Source: Pseudooceanicola sp. HF7 (GTDB lineage: Bacteria; Pseudomonadota; Alphaproteobacteria; Rhodobacterales; Rhodobacteraceae). From it: 45,989 bases of DNA. The DNA lies in contig NZ_JAATOW010000037.1 of assembly GCF_011806405.1 (NCBI RefSeq), positions 1 through 45,989 on the forward strand, given 5' to 3'. Positions 16,998 to 25,320 of this stretch are shown in pieces. A program made the translations under genes and the position numbers. Position 1 is the stretch's first letter. Every line of letters begins with the position of its first letter. Below the pieces are notes generated by a model. That model ran no database searches and was not told the origin of the DNA. It saw only the letters and a program-made list of their open reading frames with translations.

Positions 16998-17501
16998 ATG
17001 CCGCAGTATTCTGCGATCCATACGGATGTGGGGCTGGACCTGATGGCGCAGGCCCAGGCCATGGGCGCACAGATCGCCCTGGCGGACATCGCGGTTGGTG
17101 ATGGTGGCGGCCAGTCGGTGGTGCCTAACGCGGGGCAGACCGGACTGGTGCGCGAACGCTATCGAGCGTCCATCGACCGGATCTATCAGCCTGACCCGGT
17201 GGGATTCCCGACCAAGTTTGCCGCGACGATGAACGTGCCCGCCGCTGTGGCCGGTTTCGTGATGCGCGAGGTGGGCCTGTACGATGCCGAAGGGCGGCTT
17301 TTTGTGGTGGCCAATACGCCCCATGTCACCAAGCCGCATGCGGATGACGGTTCGATACTCGACGCCGTGGTGCGGGTCGAGTTCATCGTTTCGAATGCGG
17401 CGCTGGTCGATCTGTTGATTGATCCGGCGGTGGTGATGGCCAGCCAGCAATGGGTGGCAAGGTATCTGGATGACAGGCTGGCGACCCTCGGGCTGGCGTA
17501 A
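16998..17501 (+). CDS. Phage tail-collar fibre protein (DUF3751-like)
   Basis: A 167-residue protein that matches only the N-terminal, baseplate-attachment part of P2-type fibre proteins: YSAIHTDVGLDLMAQAQAMG, IALADIAVGDGGG, then FPTKFAATMNVPAAVAGFVMREVGLYDAEG. Whole P2 H proteins continue into a long fibre; this one stops. It follows, instead of preceding, the spike gene. ATG 16998 is set by AAAAGGAG six bases upstream. It may act as a separate adaptor for the spike or be the remains of an older fibre. Confidence 0.85.
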   Translation: MPQYSAIHTDVGLDLMAQAQAMGAQIALADIAVGDGGGQSVVPNAGQTGLVRERYRASIDRIYQPDPVGFPTKFAATMNVPAAVAGFVMREVGLYDAEGRLFVVANTPHVTKPHADDGSILDAVVRVEFIVSNAALVDLLIDPAVVMASQQWVARYLDDRLATLGLA

Positions 17502-17530
17502 CCTTCTTCCTTCCTGGCGAAATCCTCAAC

Positions 17531-17556
17531 TGCCGGGCGACCGGCGCAGCCCGGCA
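17531..17556 (+). other. Hairpin upstream of the tail sheath gene
   Basis: TGCCGGGC and GCCCGGCA form a perfect eight-base stem around a ten-base loop, about 40 bases before the sheath start. No T-run follows, so it is more likely an mRNA-stability or processing element than a terminator. Confidence 0.4.
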
Positions 17557-17597
17557 CTGTCCTGTCGGGGCTTCCCAACTCTCATGGAGACACAATC

Positions 17598-18776
17598 ATG
17601 GCCTTCACGTCTTTCCATCATGGCACGCGCCTGCAGGAATCCAATGAAACCCCGGTTCTGGTCCAGGTGTCACAGTCGGCAGTTGTCGGCTTGATCGGCA
17701 CCGCACCGGATGCCGATGCATCTGTGTTCCCGGCGAATACGCCGGTGCTGCTGTCGGGCAATTCCGCCCTGGCGGCGCTTCTAGGCGACGGCGGCACGCT
17801 GAAGGATGCGGTCGATGATGTCTTTGACCAGATCGCCCCCTACACCATCATCATCCGCGTGGAAGAAGGCGTGGATGAAGCGGCGACGCTGACGAACCTG
17901 GTGGGTGATGCAGCGGCGTTGACGGGGGTTCACGCGCTGAAGAAATCCCTGCCGGTGGTCGGGATGAAGCCGCGCCTGATCGCTCTGCCGGGCCTGTCGG
18001 CCCCGTCCGATGCCTCGGTGCTTAATCCGGTGGTGGCCGAACTGACCGGGGTTCTGGCGGATCTGGGGGCGGTCGCCTTCGTGGATGGCCCGGACACCAC
18101 CGATGCAGAGGCGGTAACCTATCAGGCGCTGATCGGGTCCGACCGGATCTATCTGGTCGATCCAAAGGTGCAGGTGTGGGACAGCGAAACGGATGCCTAT
18201 GTGGCCCGGCCCGCATCGGCCCGGTTTGCGGGGGTGCAGGCCCGCGTGGATACAGAACGGGGCTTCTGGCATTCGCTGTCGAACAAGGCGATCAACGGCA
18301 TCGGCGGGGTATCCCGTGCGGTGACCTATGGCGCGCAGGCGAACTACCTGAACGAAAACAACGTGGGCACCATCATCAACCTGGGGTCCGGTTTCATGAC
18401 CTGGGGCAACCGGGGCTGCGGCACCGAAAGCCTCTGGGCGTTCCTCTCGGTGCGGCGCACGGCGGACTTCATCAACGAAGCGATGGAAAAGGCCTACCTG
18501 GAATTCGTGGACAAGCCGTTTTCGTCGGCCAATCTGAAGTTCATGCTGGAAAGCGGCAATGGCGCCATGCGCAGTTTTAAGGCGCAGGGCGTCATCCTGG
18601 GCGGCAAGGTCTGGATCGACGAAAGGCAAAACGATCCGACCGACATAGCAGCGGGCAAGATCACGCTTTCGATGGAGTTCGAGCCGCCCGCGCCGATGGA
18701 AGACATCCGGTTCATCGCGCATCGCAATATCGACTACTATCTTGAACTGACCAAGGCCGCGCTGCAGGCCGCGTGA
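17598..18776 (+). CDS. Contractile tail sheath protein (P2 FI-like)
   Basis: The 392-residue tail sheath, almost the length of P2 FI (396). Signature stretches include FHHGTRLQESNETPVLVQVSQSAV at the N-terminus, VVGLIGTAPDAD, PRLIALPGLS, then GFWHSLSNKAINGIGGVSR and SLWAFLSVRRTADFINEAM, all of the P2/Mu sheath family. The start has GGAG seven bases upstream. With the tube gene it proves a contractile, myovirus-like tail. No truncation is seen. Confidence 0.96.
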   Translation: MAFTSFHHGTRLQESNETPVLVQVSQSAVVGLIGTAPDADASVFPANTPVLLSGNSALAALLGDGGTLKDAVDDVFDQIAPYTIIIRVEEGVDEAATLTNLVGDAAALTGVHALKKSLPVVGMKPRLIALPGLSAPSDASVLNPVVAELTGVLADLGAVAFVDGPDTTDAEAVTYQALIGSDRIYLVDPKVQVWDSETDAYVARPASARFAGVQARVDTERGFWHSLSNKAINGIGGVSRAVTYGAQANYLNENNVGTIINLGSGFMTWGNRGCGTESLWAFLSVRRTADFINEAMEKAYLEFVDKPFSSANLKFMLESGNGAMRSFKAQGVILGGKVWIDERQNDPTDIAAGKITLSMEFEPPAPMEDIRFIAHRNIDYYLELTKAALQAA

Positions 18777-18862
18777 CCGGCTGTCGCGCCGTCGCCCCCC
18801 AATCCTAACACCTTCACGGGGGCCGCATTCTGCGGCGCCCGTCTGCATCAGGAGACTGAGTT

Positions 18863-19369
18863 ATGAAATCGACCCCCGCCTATATCCTGCGCAACGCGGC
18901 GATGTGGCTGAATGAAGACGTGAAAGTCGGCCAGGTCTCGGAAATGACCGTGCCGCCATTCCGGGTGAAGACCGAAACCATGCGCAATGCCGGCATGGTC
19001 ATGGAGCGTGAAGTGCCCATGGGCTATGAGCGCGAGAACGCCAAGTTCAAGATGACCGCGCTTGATCCCGCCACCGTCGCCACGATCAACGGCATGCCCG
19101 GAACGAATGGCACGCTGATGATCACCGGGGCGCTGGTCGATGAAGACGGGGCCGTTAGCAATGCCACCGTCTACATGCGCGGCTTCCTGAAGGAAGTGGA
19201 TTTCGGATCCTGGGCGTCGGGCGAGAAGGCGGAAACAGACTACGCCTTCGTCTGGGAATATCTCAAGCTTGAGATCGGTGGCGCTACCCTGATCGAAGCG
19301 GACGATTTCGATGTCTCGATCAACGGCACCAGTCAGACCGGCGACATCCGCGCCGCGCTGCTGCTGTAA
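18863..19369 (+). CDS. Major tail tube protein (P2 FII-like)
   Basis: A 168-residue inner tube subunit. The family opening (YILRNAAMWLNEDVKVGQVS) and EMTVPPFRVKTETMRNAGM are clear, with the EVDFGSWASGEKAETDY segment near the C-terminal half. Shine-Dalgarno AGGAGACTG precedes the ATG. It directly follows the sheath gene, as in P2, and precedes the tail assembly chaperone by 12 bases. Confidence 0.95.
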   Translation: MKSTPAYILRNAAMWLNEDVKVGQVSEMTVPPFRVKTETMRNAGMVMEREVPMGYERENAKFKMTALDPATVATINGMPGTNGTLMITGALVDEDGAVSNATVYMRGFLKEVDFGSWASGEKAETDYAFVWEYLKLEIGGATLIEADDFDVSINGTSQTGDIRAALLL

Positions 19370-19381
19370 GGGGTGCGCACT

Positions 19382-19687
19382 ATGGATTTCCCCGTAACCG
19401 TAAACCTGAAGCGCCCGCTGTCGGTGGGTGATCAGGACATCAAGTCGCTGACCTTCGATGAACCCGACCTGGGCACCAGTATCGAGGTCGAAGAAGCCAA
19501 GACGCCCTGGGGTCAGACCGTCATCCTGCTGGCTGGTATGGCGGGCGTGTCGGTCGAGGCCATCAAGCGGGGGAAGGAAAGCGACTATCGCGAAATCACC
19601 CGCCTGGTGCTGGACCCTTATCAGCAGCTGCAGAAGGACCGGGCGGCAGAGGATGCTGCATCGGGAAACGTGGCGGCGGCGACCTAG
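19382..19687 (+). CDS. Tail assembly chaperone, short form (P2 E-like)
   Basis: A 101-residue protein in the slot of P2 E, the chaperone that coats the tape measure during tail assembly. It has the usual start with VNLKRPLSVGDQDIKSLTFDEP and a middle helical region (VEAIKRGKESDYREITRLVL). ATG 19382 has AAGGGG eight bases upstream; an in-frame GTG at 19373 is less likely. Near its end lies GGGAAAC (19663-19669), a -1 slippery heptamer that gives access to a second frame, so this is the unshifted product. Confidence 0.88.
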   Translation: MDFPVTVNLKRPLSVGDQDIKSLTFDEPDLGTSIEVEEAKTPWGQTVILLAGMAGVSVEAIKRGKESDYREITRLVLDPYQQLQKDRAAEDAASGNVAAAT

Positions 19688-19836
19688 CGAAAGACCTTCG
19701 CTTTGCCGCCGCCTTCGTGGCGCGGGTGCTGTCGACCCCCTTGCCGGATGTCCTGCGCATGAAGGTCGGGGACTTTTCCAAGTGGCAGCAGGCGGCGCAG
19801 GACCTCTGGAAGATGGAGCATCCGCCAGGGCGGTAA
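19382..19836 (+). CDS. Tail assembly chaperone, frameshifted long form (E+E'-like)
   Basis: Slipping back one base at 19669 joins the first 96 codons to a downstream -1 frame of 55 codons, for a protein of about 151 residues. The added tail starts RGGGDLAKDLRFAAAFVARV and ends with DFSKWQQAAQDLWKMEHPPGR, a coherent helical protein with no start signal of its own. In lambda and P2 the long form binds the tape measure and the short form the tube protein. The tape measure gene is the next gene on this strand. Coordinates span both frames. Confidence 0.78.
19663..19669 (+). promoter_or_regulatory. Programmed -1 ribosomal frameshift site GGGAAAC
   Basis: In the chaperone frame the heptamer reads G GGA AAC, a perfect X XXY YYZ slippery site and one base from the lambda G/GT site GGGAAAG. 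It lies six codons before the frame-0 stop. The -1 frame stays open for 55 more codons to a TAA at 19834 and has protein-like composition. Frameshifting between tail chaperone frames is known in lambda and P2. Confidence 0.8.
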
Positions 19837-19943
19837 CAGCGGTGCAGACATATGGGGCCCTGCGTGGGGCTGCATGGTCTGCACCCCTATTAAGTCCGTC
19901 CGAAAGCACGGCGCTTCCGCAAGGCTATGTAAGTGGGGCGGAC

Positions 19944-20618
19944 CTAGTTCACGGTCTTGCGCGCACCGAAAGACGCCGCACCTGCAAGATAGGCAATTGA
20001 GTAGAGGCCTGCCCAGGGCAAAGCAGACAGCGACAGGAAAAGAAGGCTCGTCCCGCCCATGGCAGCAAGCATTTCCGCCCTGTCATTCGAGGGGAGAGTG
20101 ACCATGGCGATTGCGACCGGTAGAATGAAGCCGGCTCCCGCAAGCAAGGCCGCCCAGCCACGGTTCGGCGCGTGAACAAGGATCAGGCGCCCGACGACAA
20201 GGGCCACCAAGAGAGACAGCAGGACTGTCGGGATCAACGTCAATACGGCCAATGCAACAAGCTGGGCGGGACTTGCCATTGCTGGATCGAAGGGCACCGC
20301 TGACACGGCGGAGACGAGTGGAACCACTATACCATAGGCAATCGGGATGGATGCGGCGTGATGGAGCGCGGCAACGCAAATTCCGATAAACAATGAGATG
20401 AGCAGCCAGGCGGACTGCCGAAAACGCGATGCTGGCGAATTGACCCGGTCGCCTTTGATCGTCGATGCAGCTGTGTAGGCAGTGATGCCGGCGGCACAGA
20501 CGCTGGCCAGAACGAGAGCGACCCATCGCCAAAGTCCGGCCTCTGCCGGGACGGCTTTCAGCACCTCGGTCACAAGCGTCAGGGGCAGCACAACCGCCAT
20601 GACTGTCCAAAACCGCAC
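19944..20618 (-). CDS. Multi-pass membrane protein inserted in the phage late operon
   Basis: About 224 residues with six or seven hydrophobic segments (for example VMAVVLPLTLV, VALVLASVCAAGITAY, LLISLFIGICVAAL, LTLIPTVLLSLLVALVV, LFLSLSALPWAGLYSIAYLAG). No family recognised. An AGGAGG eight bases upstream of GTG 20618 makes that the likely start, six codons inside the longest frame. It runs against the structural genes, between tail chaperone and tape measure. That is the usual mark of a moron gene expressed in the lysogen, so superinfection exclusion or another host-altering role is a fair guess only. Confidence 0.7.
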   Translation of the reverse strand: MRFWTVMAVVLPLTLVTEVLKAVPAEAGLWRWVALVLASVCAAGITAYTAASTIKGDRVNSPASRFRQSAWLLISLFIGICVAALHHAASIPIAYGIVVPLVSAVSAVPFDPAMASPAQLVALAVLTLIPTVLLSLLVALVVGRLILVHAPNRGWAALLAGAGFILPVAIAMVTLPSNDRAEMLAAMGGTSLLFLSLSALPWAGLYSIAYLAGAASFGARKTVN

Positions 20619-20780
20619 GCAATCGCCCTCCTGCATCTGGGAACGCCTGCAGTGAAGCCGTGGACTGCATTTGAATCAAGTATGTGCTTTCGGAACGAGC
20701 GGTCCTTTTCAGAGCCAAATCCTAAAGGCGACATCTTCGCGCAAACTCTCGGTTCACGGCCAGTAGAGGAATGGCAGGGC

Positions 20781-20999
20781 TCAGTCTTCTGAAAGGGGAC
20801 GCTGGAAGGCGTTCAAGCGGTCCTTTTTCAAGGGTCGCGCCCGCCCGCTTTCGCGAGTGACCAAATGATAAACCCCGAACAGTAGCGCCGCGAACAGCAG
20901 GGCAGCAGGAATGCCGCCCGCCACATAGCCGACGAATGCGACCGCGCCGAGGGCGAGGCCGATCATGACGACAGCGAAGAACATCGCGAAAGCTTCCAT
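20781..20999 (-). CDS. Small two-segment membrane protein, moron candidate
   Basis: About 72 residues with two hydrophobic helices (MFFAVVMIGLALGAVAFVGYVA and AALLFAALLFGVYHLV) and a basic, soluble C-terminus (RESGRARPLKKDR). The start is uncertain: ATG 20999, or ATG 20984 which has GGAAG upstream. It points the same way as the neighbour at 19944, about 160 bases away, and both oppose the phage late genes. The two may form a small reverse-strand unit. Function unknown. Confidence 0.55.
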   Translation of the reverse strand: MEAFAMFFAVVMIGLALGAVAFVGYVAGGIPAALLFAALLFGVYHLVTRESGRARPLKKDRLNAFQRPLSED

Positions 21000-21048
21000 G
21001 CTCTTAAGGTGGGGATTTCGCACGAAAACTTCAAGGTGAGTGACGCAG

Positions 21049-23646
21049 ATGGCAACCAAGCGCATTGAAACTCAGCTGACCATCAAGGCGGTGGATCAGT
21101 ACAGCAGCCAGCTGCGCAAGATGTCCGGCGCGACCGGGCGTTTCGCGGAAGGGGTGCGCACGGAAATGGGCCGTTTGCAGCAAATGCGCGGCCCCCTCAA
21201 ATTGATCGAGGATTTCCGCAAACAGCAGGGCGTGGTGCGCGACAGCGGCGCGGCGATGGAACAGGCGCGCGAGAAGGTTCGCCAGCTGCGGCGCGAGATC
21301 ACAGCGACGGCCAATCCGACCGCGCAGATGCGTCGCGAATTTGCCCGCGCCCGCGACGCTGCCGAGCGCCTGGAACAGAAGCATGGCCAGAACCGCCAGA
21401 CCCTGCGCGGGCTGCAGAAGCAGCTGACGACGGCAGGCGTGAACCTGCGCGATCTGAGCGGCGAACAGCGCCGCCTTACGGGGGCGTTGGATCAGGGCAC
21501 CACGGCCTTCGGTCGCCAGGTCGCCAAGATGCAGCGCTTGGCGCAGATGCAGGATCGCATTGCCGAGGGGCGCGAGCGCATGGAACGGTCGCTGGCGGGG
21601 GCGGCCAACCTGTCCTTTGTCGGTTTTGCGTCAATGCAGACCGGGCGCCGGATCATGACGGGGATTTCCGGCCCGATCCAGAAGGCGGTCGAGTTCGAAA
21701 GTGCCATGGCCGATGTGAAGAAGGTTCTGGACTTCGAGTCGCCCGAAGCCTTTCAGCAGATGTCGGATGACATTCAGGCGCTGTCAGGGCGCATTCCCAT
21801 GGCCGCAGAGGATCTGGCGCAGATCGTCGCGGCAGGCGGACAGTCGGGGCTGAAGGGCGACCAGCTTCTGCAGTTTGCCGAGATGGCGGCAAAAGTGGGT
21901 GTCGCCTTCGATATTTCGGCAGAGCAATCGGGCGAGGCCATGGCCAGCATTCGTGCCGCCCTGGGCACGACGCTGGATGAAACTGCGTTGATCTTCGATG
22001 GTATCAACCATCTGTCCAACAAGATGGCATCGACCGCGCCGGATGTGCTGAATTTCATGAACCGGGCCGGGTCGGCGGGTGTGAGCGCAGGTTTCTCCAT
22101 TGATGACACCATGGCGATTGGCTCTGCCATGATTGCGGCGGGCGCGGGGGCGGATGTCGCGGCGACATCGTTCATGAACCTTGGGCGCAATCTGCAGCGC
22201 GGTGCAGGGGCGACCGACCGTCAGGTGGAGGCCTTCCAGCGTATCGGCCTGCAGGCTGAAGATGTGGCCAAGGCCATGCACCAGGATGCCAGCGGGACGC
22301 TGATCGACGTGTTGGAACGCATCCGCGAACTGCCGGACTACCTGCGCACCAGCGCTGTCAGTGACATCTTCGGGGATGAGGCGCGCGGCCTTAATCCGCT
22401 GGTGAACAACGTCGACCTGCTGCGCGAGGCGCTTGGATATGTCGCGGATCAGCCGGCCTACGCGGGCAGTGCCGAAGCGGAATATGCCGAACGCGCGGCG
22501 ACCACGGCGAACAATCTGCAGCTGCTGCAGAACAAGATGGGTGTGCTGGCTGTCACAATCGGGGATGTCCTGCTGCCACCTTTGAATGACCTGCTGGACA
22601 CCTTGCAACCGATCATCGAACGGATGACGGCCTGGACAAAGGCGCACCCGGAACTGACCAAGTTCATCATGGCCGGGGCAGCGGCCACCGGGGCGCTGGC
22701 CGTTGTCGGTGGTGTGCTGATGAGCGCGGCGGCGGGCTTGATCGGCACGCTTGCAGTGTTGCGCTTCGGCTTGGTCGGTTTCGGGGCGCGGGCTGCCTTC
22801 GCTGCTGGCGAGGTCGGCGGCTTGGGCCGGATCTTCCGGGGGCTGTCCCGGCTGCCGAAGTTTGCCCTGTCGACCCTGATCAAGCCGCTGCTTTGGACAG
22901 GGAAGCTGCTGCCAAGCTTTGCGCCCGCGCTGGCACGTTTCGCCGGGTTTCGGCGTGGTGCCTCGGGCGAAATGACCCGCCTTGCAACGCATGTCAGCGC
23001 CAAGTCGTCGGCCATCCAGCGCAGCTTGAACAGGGTTAACTGGAAGGCCTTTACGGCGGGCGCACTGGCGTTTCAGACGCTGCGCAGCATCCCTGAAGGC
23101 GAGGAAGCGCAGGAGGCCTTCCGGCAGAACAACAGGGACACGATGGAAAGCGGGCTGCGCAACGCGCCGATCATCGGCTCGGTGATGTCGGCCTATGACA
23201 GCGCGGTGGAATTCGTGCATGGTGCGCCACCGCCCGCTGCCGGGGATGTGATCAGCGGCGGATCGGGCCTGCAGCAGCGCGCGACCGGCGGACCGTTCGG
23301 GCGCGATCCGCTGCTGGTGGGCGAGCGCGGCGCAGAGCTTTATTTCCCGAACCGTTCCGGGTTCATCGCCACGAACCGCCAGTTGATGCAGATGCAGGGG
23401 GCCGCGCAGCGGATCCGGGCGGCGGGGCTGGCAACCTTGTCTGCCTCTGTCATGGGCCTGCCTGCGGCGGCGAGGCCGGTGACCTCCGGTGTTGGGTCTG
23501 CCGCCGGGGCGCGGGTCGAGATCAACGGCGGCATCCATGTCACCGTGCCATCCGGCATCACCGACCCCGAAGCGATTGTGGGTCACCTGGAAGCGCGCCT
23601 TGGGGATCGCCTGGCGGCGACCCTGCGGGCCAGCTTTACCGACTGA
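21049..23646 (+). CDS. Tail tape measure protein (P2 T / TP901 type)
   Basis: An 865-residue protein that sets tail length and fills the tube. The N-terminal 170 residues are coiled coil, rich in Gln, Arg and Glu. Residues about 200-480 form the TP901-type domain (AVEFESAMADVKKVLDF, LAQIVAAGGQSGLKGDQLLQFAEMA, SDIFGDEARGLNPLV). Hydrophobic helices follow near 535-575, and the C-terminus has the GERGAELYFPNRSGF motif common to tape measures. ATG 21049 has AAGGTGAG eight bases upstream; a GTG at 21040 is the alternative. Length would predict a tail somewhat longer than that of P2 (815 residues). Confidence 0.93.
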   Translation: MATKRIETQLTIKAVDQYSSQLRKMSGATGRFAEGVRTEMGRLQQMRGPLKLIEDFRKQQGVVRDSGAAMEQAREKVRQLRREITATANPTAQMRREFARARDAAERLEQKHGQNRQTLRGLQKQLTTAGVNLRDLSGEQRRLTGALDQGTTAFGRQVAKMQRLAQMQDRIAEGRERMERSLAGAANLSFVGFASMQTGRRIMTGISGPIQKAVEFESAMADVKKVLDFESPEAFQQMSDDIQALSGRIPMAAEDLAQIVAAGGQSGLKGDQLLQFAEMAAKVGVAFDISAEQSGEAMASIRAALGTTLDETALIFDGINHLSNKMASTAPDVLNFMNRAGSAGVSAGFSIDDTMAIGSAMIAAGAGADVAATSFMNLGRNLQRGAGATDRQVEAFQRIGLQAEDVAKAMHQDASGTLIDVLERIRELPDYLRTSAVSDIFGDEARGLNPLVNNVDLLREALGYVADQPAYAGSAEAEYAERAATTANNLQLLQNKMGVLAVTIGDVLLPPLNDLLDTLQPIIERMTAWTKAHPELTKFIMAGAAATGALAVVGGVLMSAAAGLIGTLAVLRFGLVGFGARAAFAAGEVGGLGRIFRGLSRLPKFALSTLIKPLLWTGKLLPSFAPALARFAGFRRGASGEMTRLATHVSAKSSAIQRSLNRVNWKAFTAGALAFQTLRSIPEGEEAQEAFRQNNRDTMESGLRNAPIIGSVMSAYDSAVEFVHGAPPPAAGDVISGGSGLQQRATGGPFGRDPLLVGERGAELYFPNRSGFIATNRQLMQMQGAAQRIRAAGLATLSASVMGLPAAARPVTSGVGSAAGARVEINGGIHVTVPSGITDPEAIVGHLEARLGDRLAATLRASFTD

Positions 23647-23675
23647 AGCGACTAATCCGAAAAATTGGGGGTGTC

Positions 23676-24098
23676 ATGGCTGGACCAGTGACCATGGCCT
23701 TGGGGCCGTTCTTCTTTCAGGCGCATGGCTTCGGCTTTGCGGGCATGCAGCGCAAGCTGGATACGTCCTGGGCCGAGGTCGAAACCGTCGGCGGGTTCAA
23801 CGCCCTGCAATGGACCGGCCCGCGTTCCGAGACGGTGACCATTTCCGGTGTCTTTTTTCCGCAGAAGTTCGGCGGGCTGATCACGCTGGACGGCGTCCGG
23901 CTTGCGGCGAAGAACGGCGTGCCGCTGATGCTGGTGTCGCTTGGCGGGCGCGTCTTCGGGCGGCACGCCATTCAGGGGGTCGAAGAGGATCGGGCCTTTC
24001 ATGATCGCAACGGGACACCGGGGCGCATCGCCTATTCGATCGAGGTCCGCAAGATGTCGGGCGGGTTGTCGCTTTCGTCGCTGCTGGGGGTGGTCTGA
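23676..24098 (+). CDS. Tail protein U (P2 gpU-like)
   Basis: A 140-residue protein of the P2 U group. The N-terminal LGPFFFQAHGFGFAGMQRKLDTSWAEVE and the ITLDGVRLAAKNGVPLMLVS block are characteristic. It is thought to take part in tail completion at the baseplate end. The start has GGGGGTG upstream. Its stop overlaps the ATG of gpX. Order T-U-X-D is that of P2. Confidence 0.92.
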   Translation: MAGPVTMALGPFFFQAHGFGFAGMQRKLDTSWAEVETVGGFNALQWTGPRSETVTISGVFFPQKFGGLITLDGVRLAAKNGVPLMLVSLGGRVFGRHAIQGVEEDRAFHDRNGTPGRIAYSIEVRKMSGGLSLSSLLGVV

Positions 24099-24307
24099 TG
24101 TCCACGATCTATGTCACCGCGCACTCAGACCAGATGGACCTGATCTGCTACCGCCACTATGGCCAGCAGGCCGGGGCCGTCGAACAGGTGCTGACGGCCA
24201 ATCCCCATGCCGCCGATGAAGCCCATTGTCTGCCTGCCGGGGTCAAGCTGGTCTTGCCGGACCTGGCCGCTGAAACCCAGACTCTTGCTGCGAGGCTCTG
24301 GGACTGA
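24098..24307 (+). CDS. Tail protein X (P2 gpX-like, LysM-type)
   Basis: A 69-residue protein with the gpX layout: YVTAHSDQMDLICYRHYGQQAG, VLTANPHAAD, LPAGVKLVLPDL, a small LysM-like fold that may hold the hub together or touch peptidoglycan. One-base overlaps join it to U and D. Length equals P2 X (67 residues). Confidence 0.93.
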   Translation: MSTIYVTAHSDQMDLICYRHYGQQAGAVEQVLTANPHAADEAHCLPAGVKLVLPDLAAETQTLAARLWD

Positions 24308-25302
24308 TGGCCACGCATCCGAAAGTTCTGGTCACCGTGGATGGCAAGCCCGTGTCGGGCCTGTTCTTCGAGCGGCTGATTTCCCTGGCCGTGACGGATC
24401 GCGAGGGCGTCCAGTCCGACGCGGTCGAATTCACCTTCAACGATGCCGCGCCGCATTTTGAATCGCCCCGGCGCGGCGCGGTGGTGTCCGTGACGATCCA
24501 GACCGGGACGGGCGGGGGTTTCGCCGGGTCATATGTCGTAGATCAGGTCGACATGACCTGCCTGCCTTACACGATGACCGTGCGTGGTCATTCGGCCGAT
24601 TTCCGATCCGAGATGAAGACGAACAAGACGCGGCATTGGGATGGCCGGACGGTCCGGGACATCGTGCAGGACATCGCGGGTGGATATGGGCTGCAGTCCA
24701 AGGTGTCCGATGCGGTGTCGGGGCATCAATACGACTGGATCGGCCAGCAGGACGAAACCGACCTTGCCTTTCTTGAGCGGCTTTCGGAACGGCACGGCGC
24801 GCTTTTCACCATCAAGGCGGGTGTGCTGTTATGGCTGAAGCGTGGTGCCGGGGAAACTGCGGGCGGCACCGTCATGGACGCATCCGTGATTGATGCCGCG
24901 TCGCTGATCGCTGGCAGCTGCCGAATTTCCGAACAGGACGTGGATCGGTTCGCTACCGTGAAGGCCTATTGGCAGGATCTGGGCGGCGCGGCCCGGCGGG
25001 AGGTCGTCGTGGCGGCGGATCCGCAAGCGACGGGTGAACGGGTGCTGCGGTCGCCCTTCGGGTCCGCGGCCGAAGCCCGCGCTGCGGCGCAGGCGGCGGC
25101 GCGCGAGGGCCAGCGCGGACTGGTCGAGATGTCTTGTGCCATCAACGGCAGGCCGGATCTGATGGCCGGTCAGCCGGTGACCTTTGCGGGTGTTCGGCCT
25201 TCAGTGGATGGGCGCGAATTCATCCTGGAAACCGTGCAGCAGAGCTTCAGCAAGGGCGGCGGTTTGCGCACGTCCCTATCGGGAAAACTACGGGCTGAAT
25301 AA
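24307..25302 (+). CDS. Late control protein D (P2 gpD-like baseplate hub)
   Basis: A 331-residue hub protein of the Phage_GPD family, related to T4 gp27 and VgrG. The typical elements are present: LISLAVTDREGVQSDAVEFTFND, the hub barrel with SYVVDQVDMTCLPYTMTVRGH, RHWDGRTVRDIVQDIAGGYGL, and QQDETDLAFLERLSERHGALF. It carries the spike gpV at its tip. It ends the P2-like tail block; lysis genes follow 18 bases later. Confidence 0.95.
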   Translation: MATHPKVLVTVDGKPVSGLFFERLISLAVTDREGVQSDAVEFTFNDAAPHFESPRRGAVVSVTIQTGTGGGFAGSYVVDQVDMTCLPYTMTVRGHSADFRSEMKTNKTRHWDGRTVRDIVQDIAGGYGLQSKVSDAVSGHQYDWIGQQDETDLAFLERLSERHGALFTIKAGVLLWLKRGAGETAGGTVMDASVIDAASLIAGSCRISEQDVDRFATVKAYWQDLGGAARREVVVAADPQATGERVLRSPFGSAAEARAAAQAAAREGQRGLVEMSCAINGRPDLMAGQPVTFAGVRPSVDGREFILETVQQSFSKGGGLRTSLSGKLRAE

Positions 25303-25320
25303 CCTGAAGGGGGGGCGGCG

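Noticed and set aside
19687-19836. An independent small gene after the tail chaperone
   Set aside because: The frame has no start codon with a ribosome site, while the GGGAAAC heptamer gives direct access from the preceding frame.
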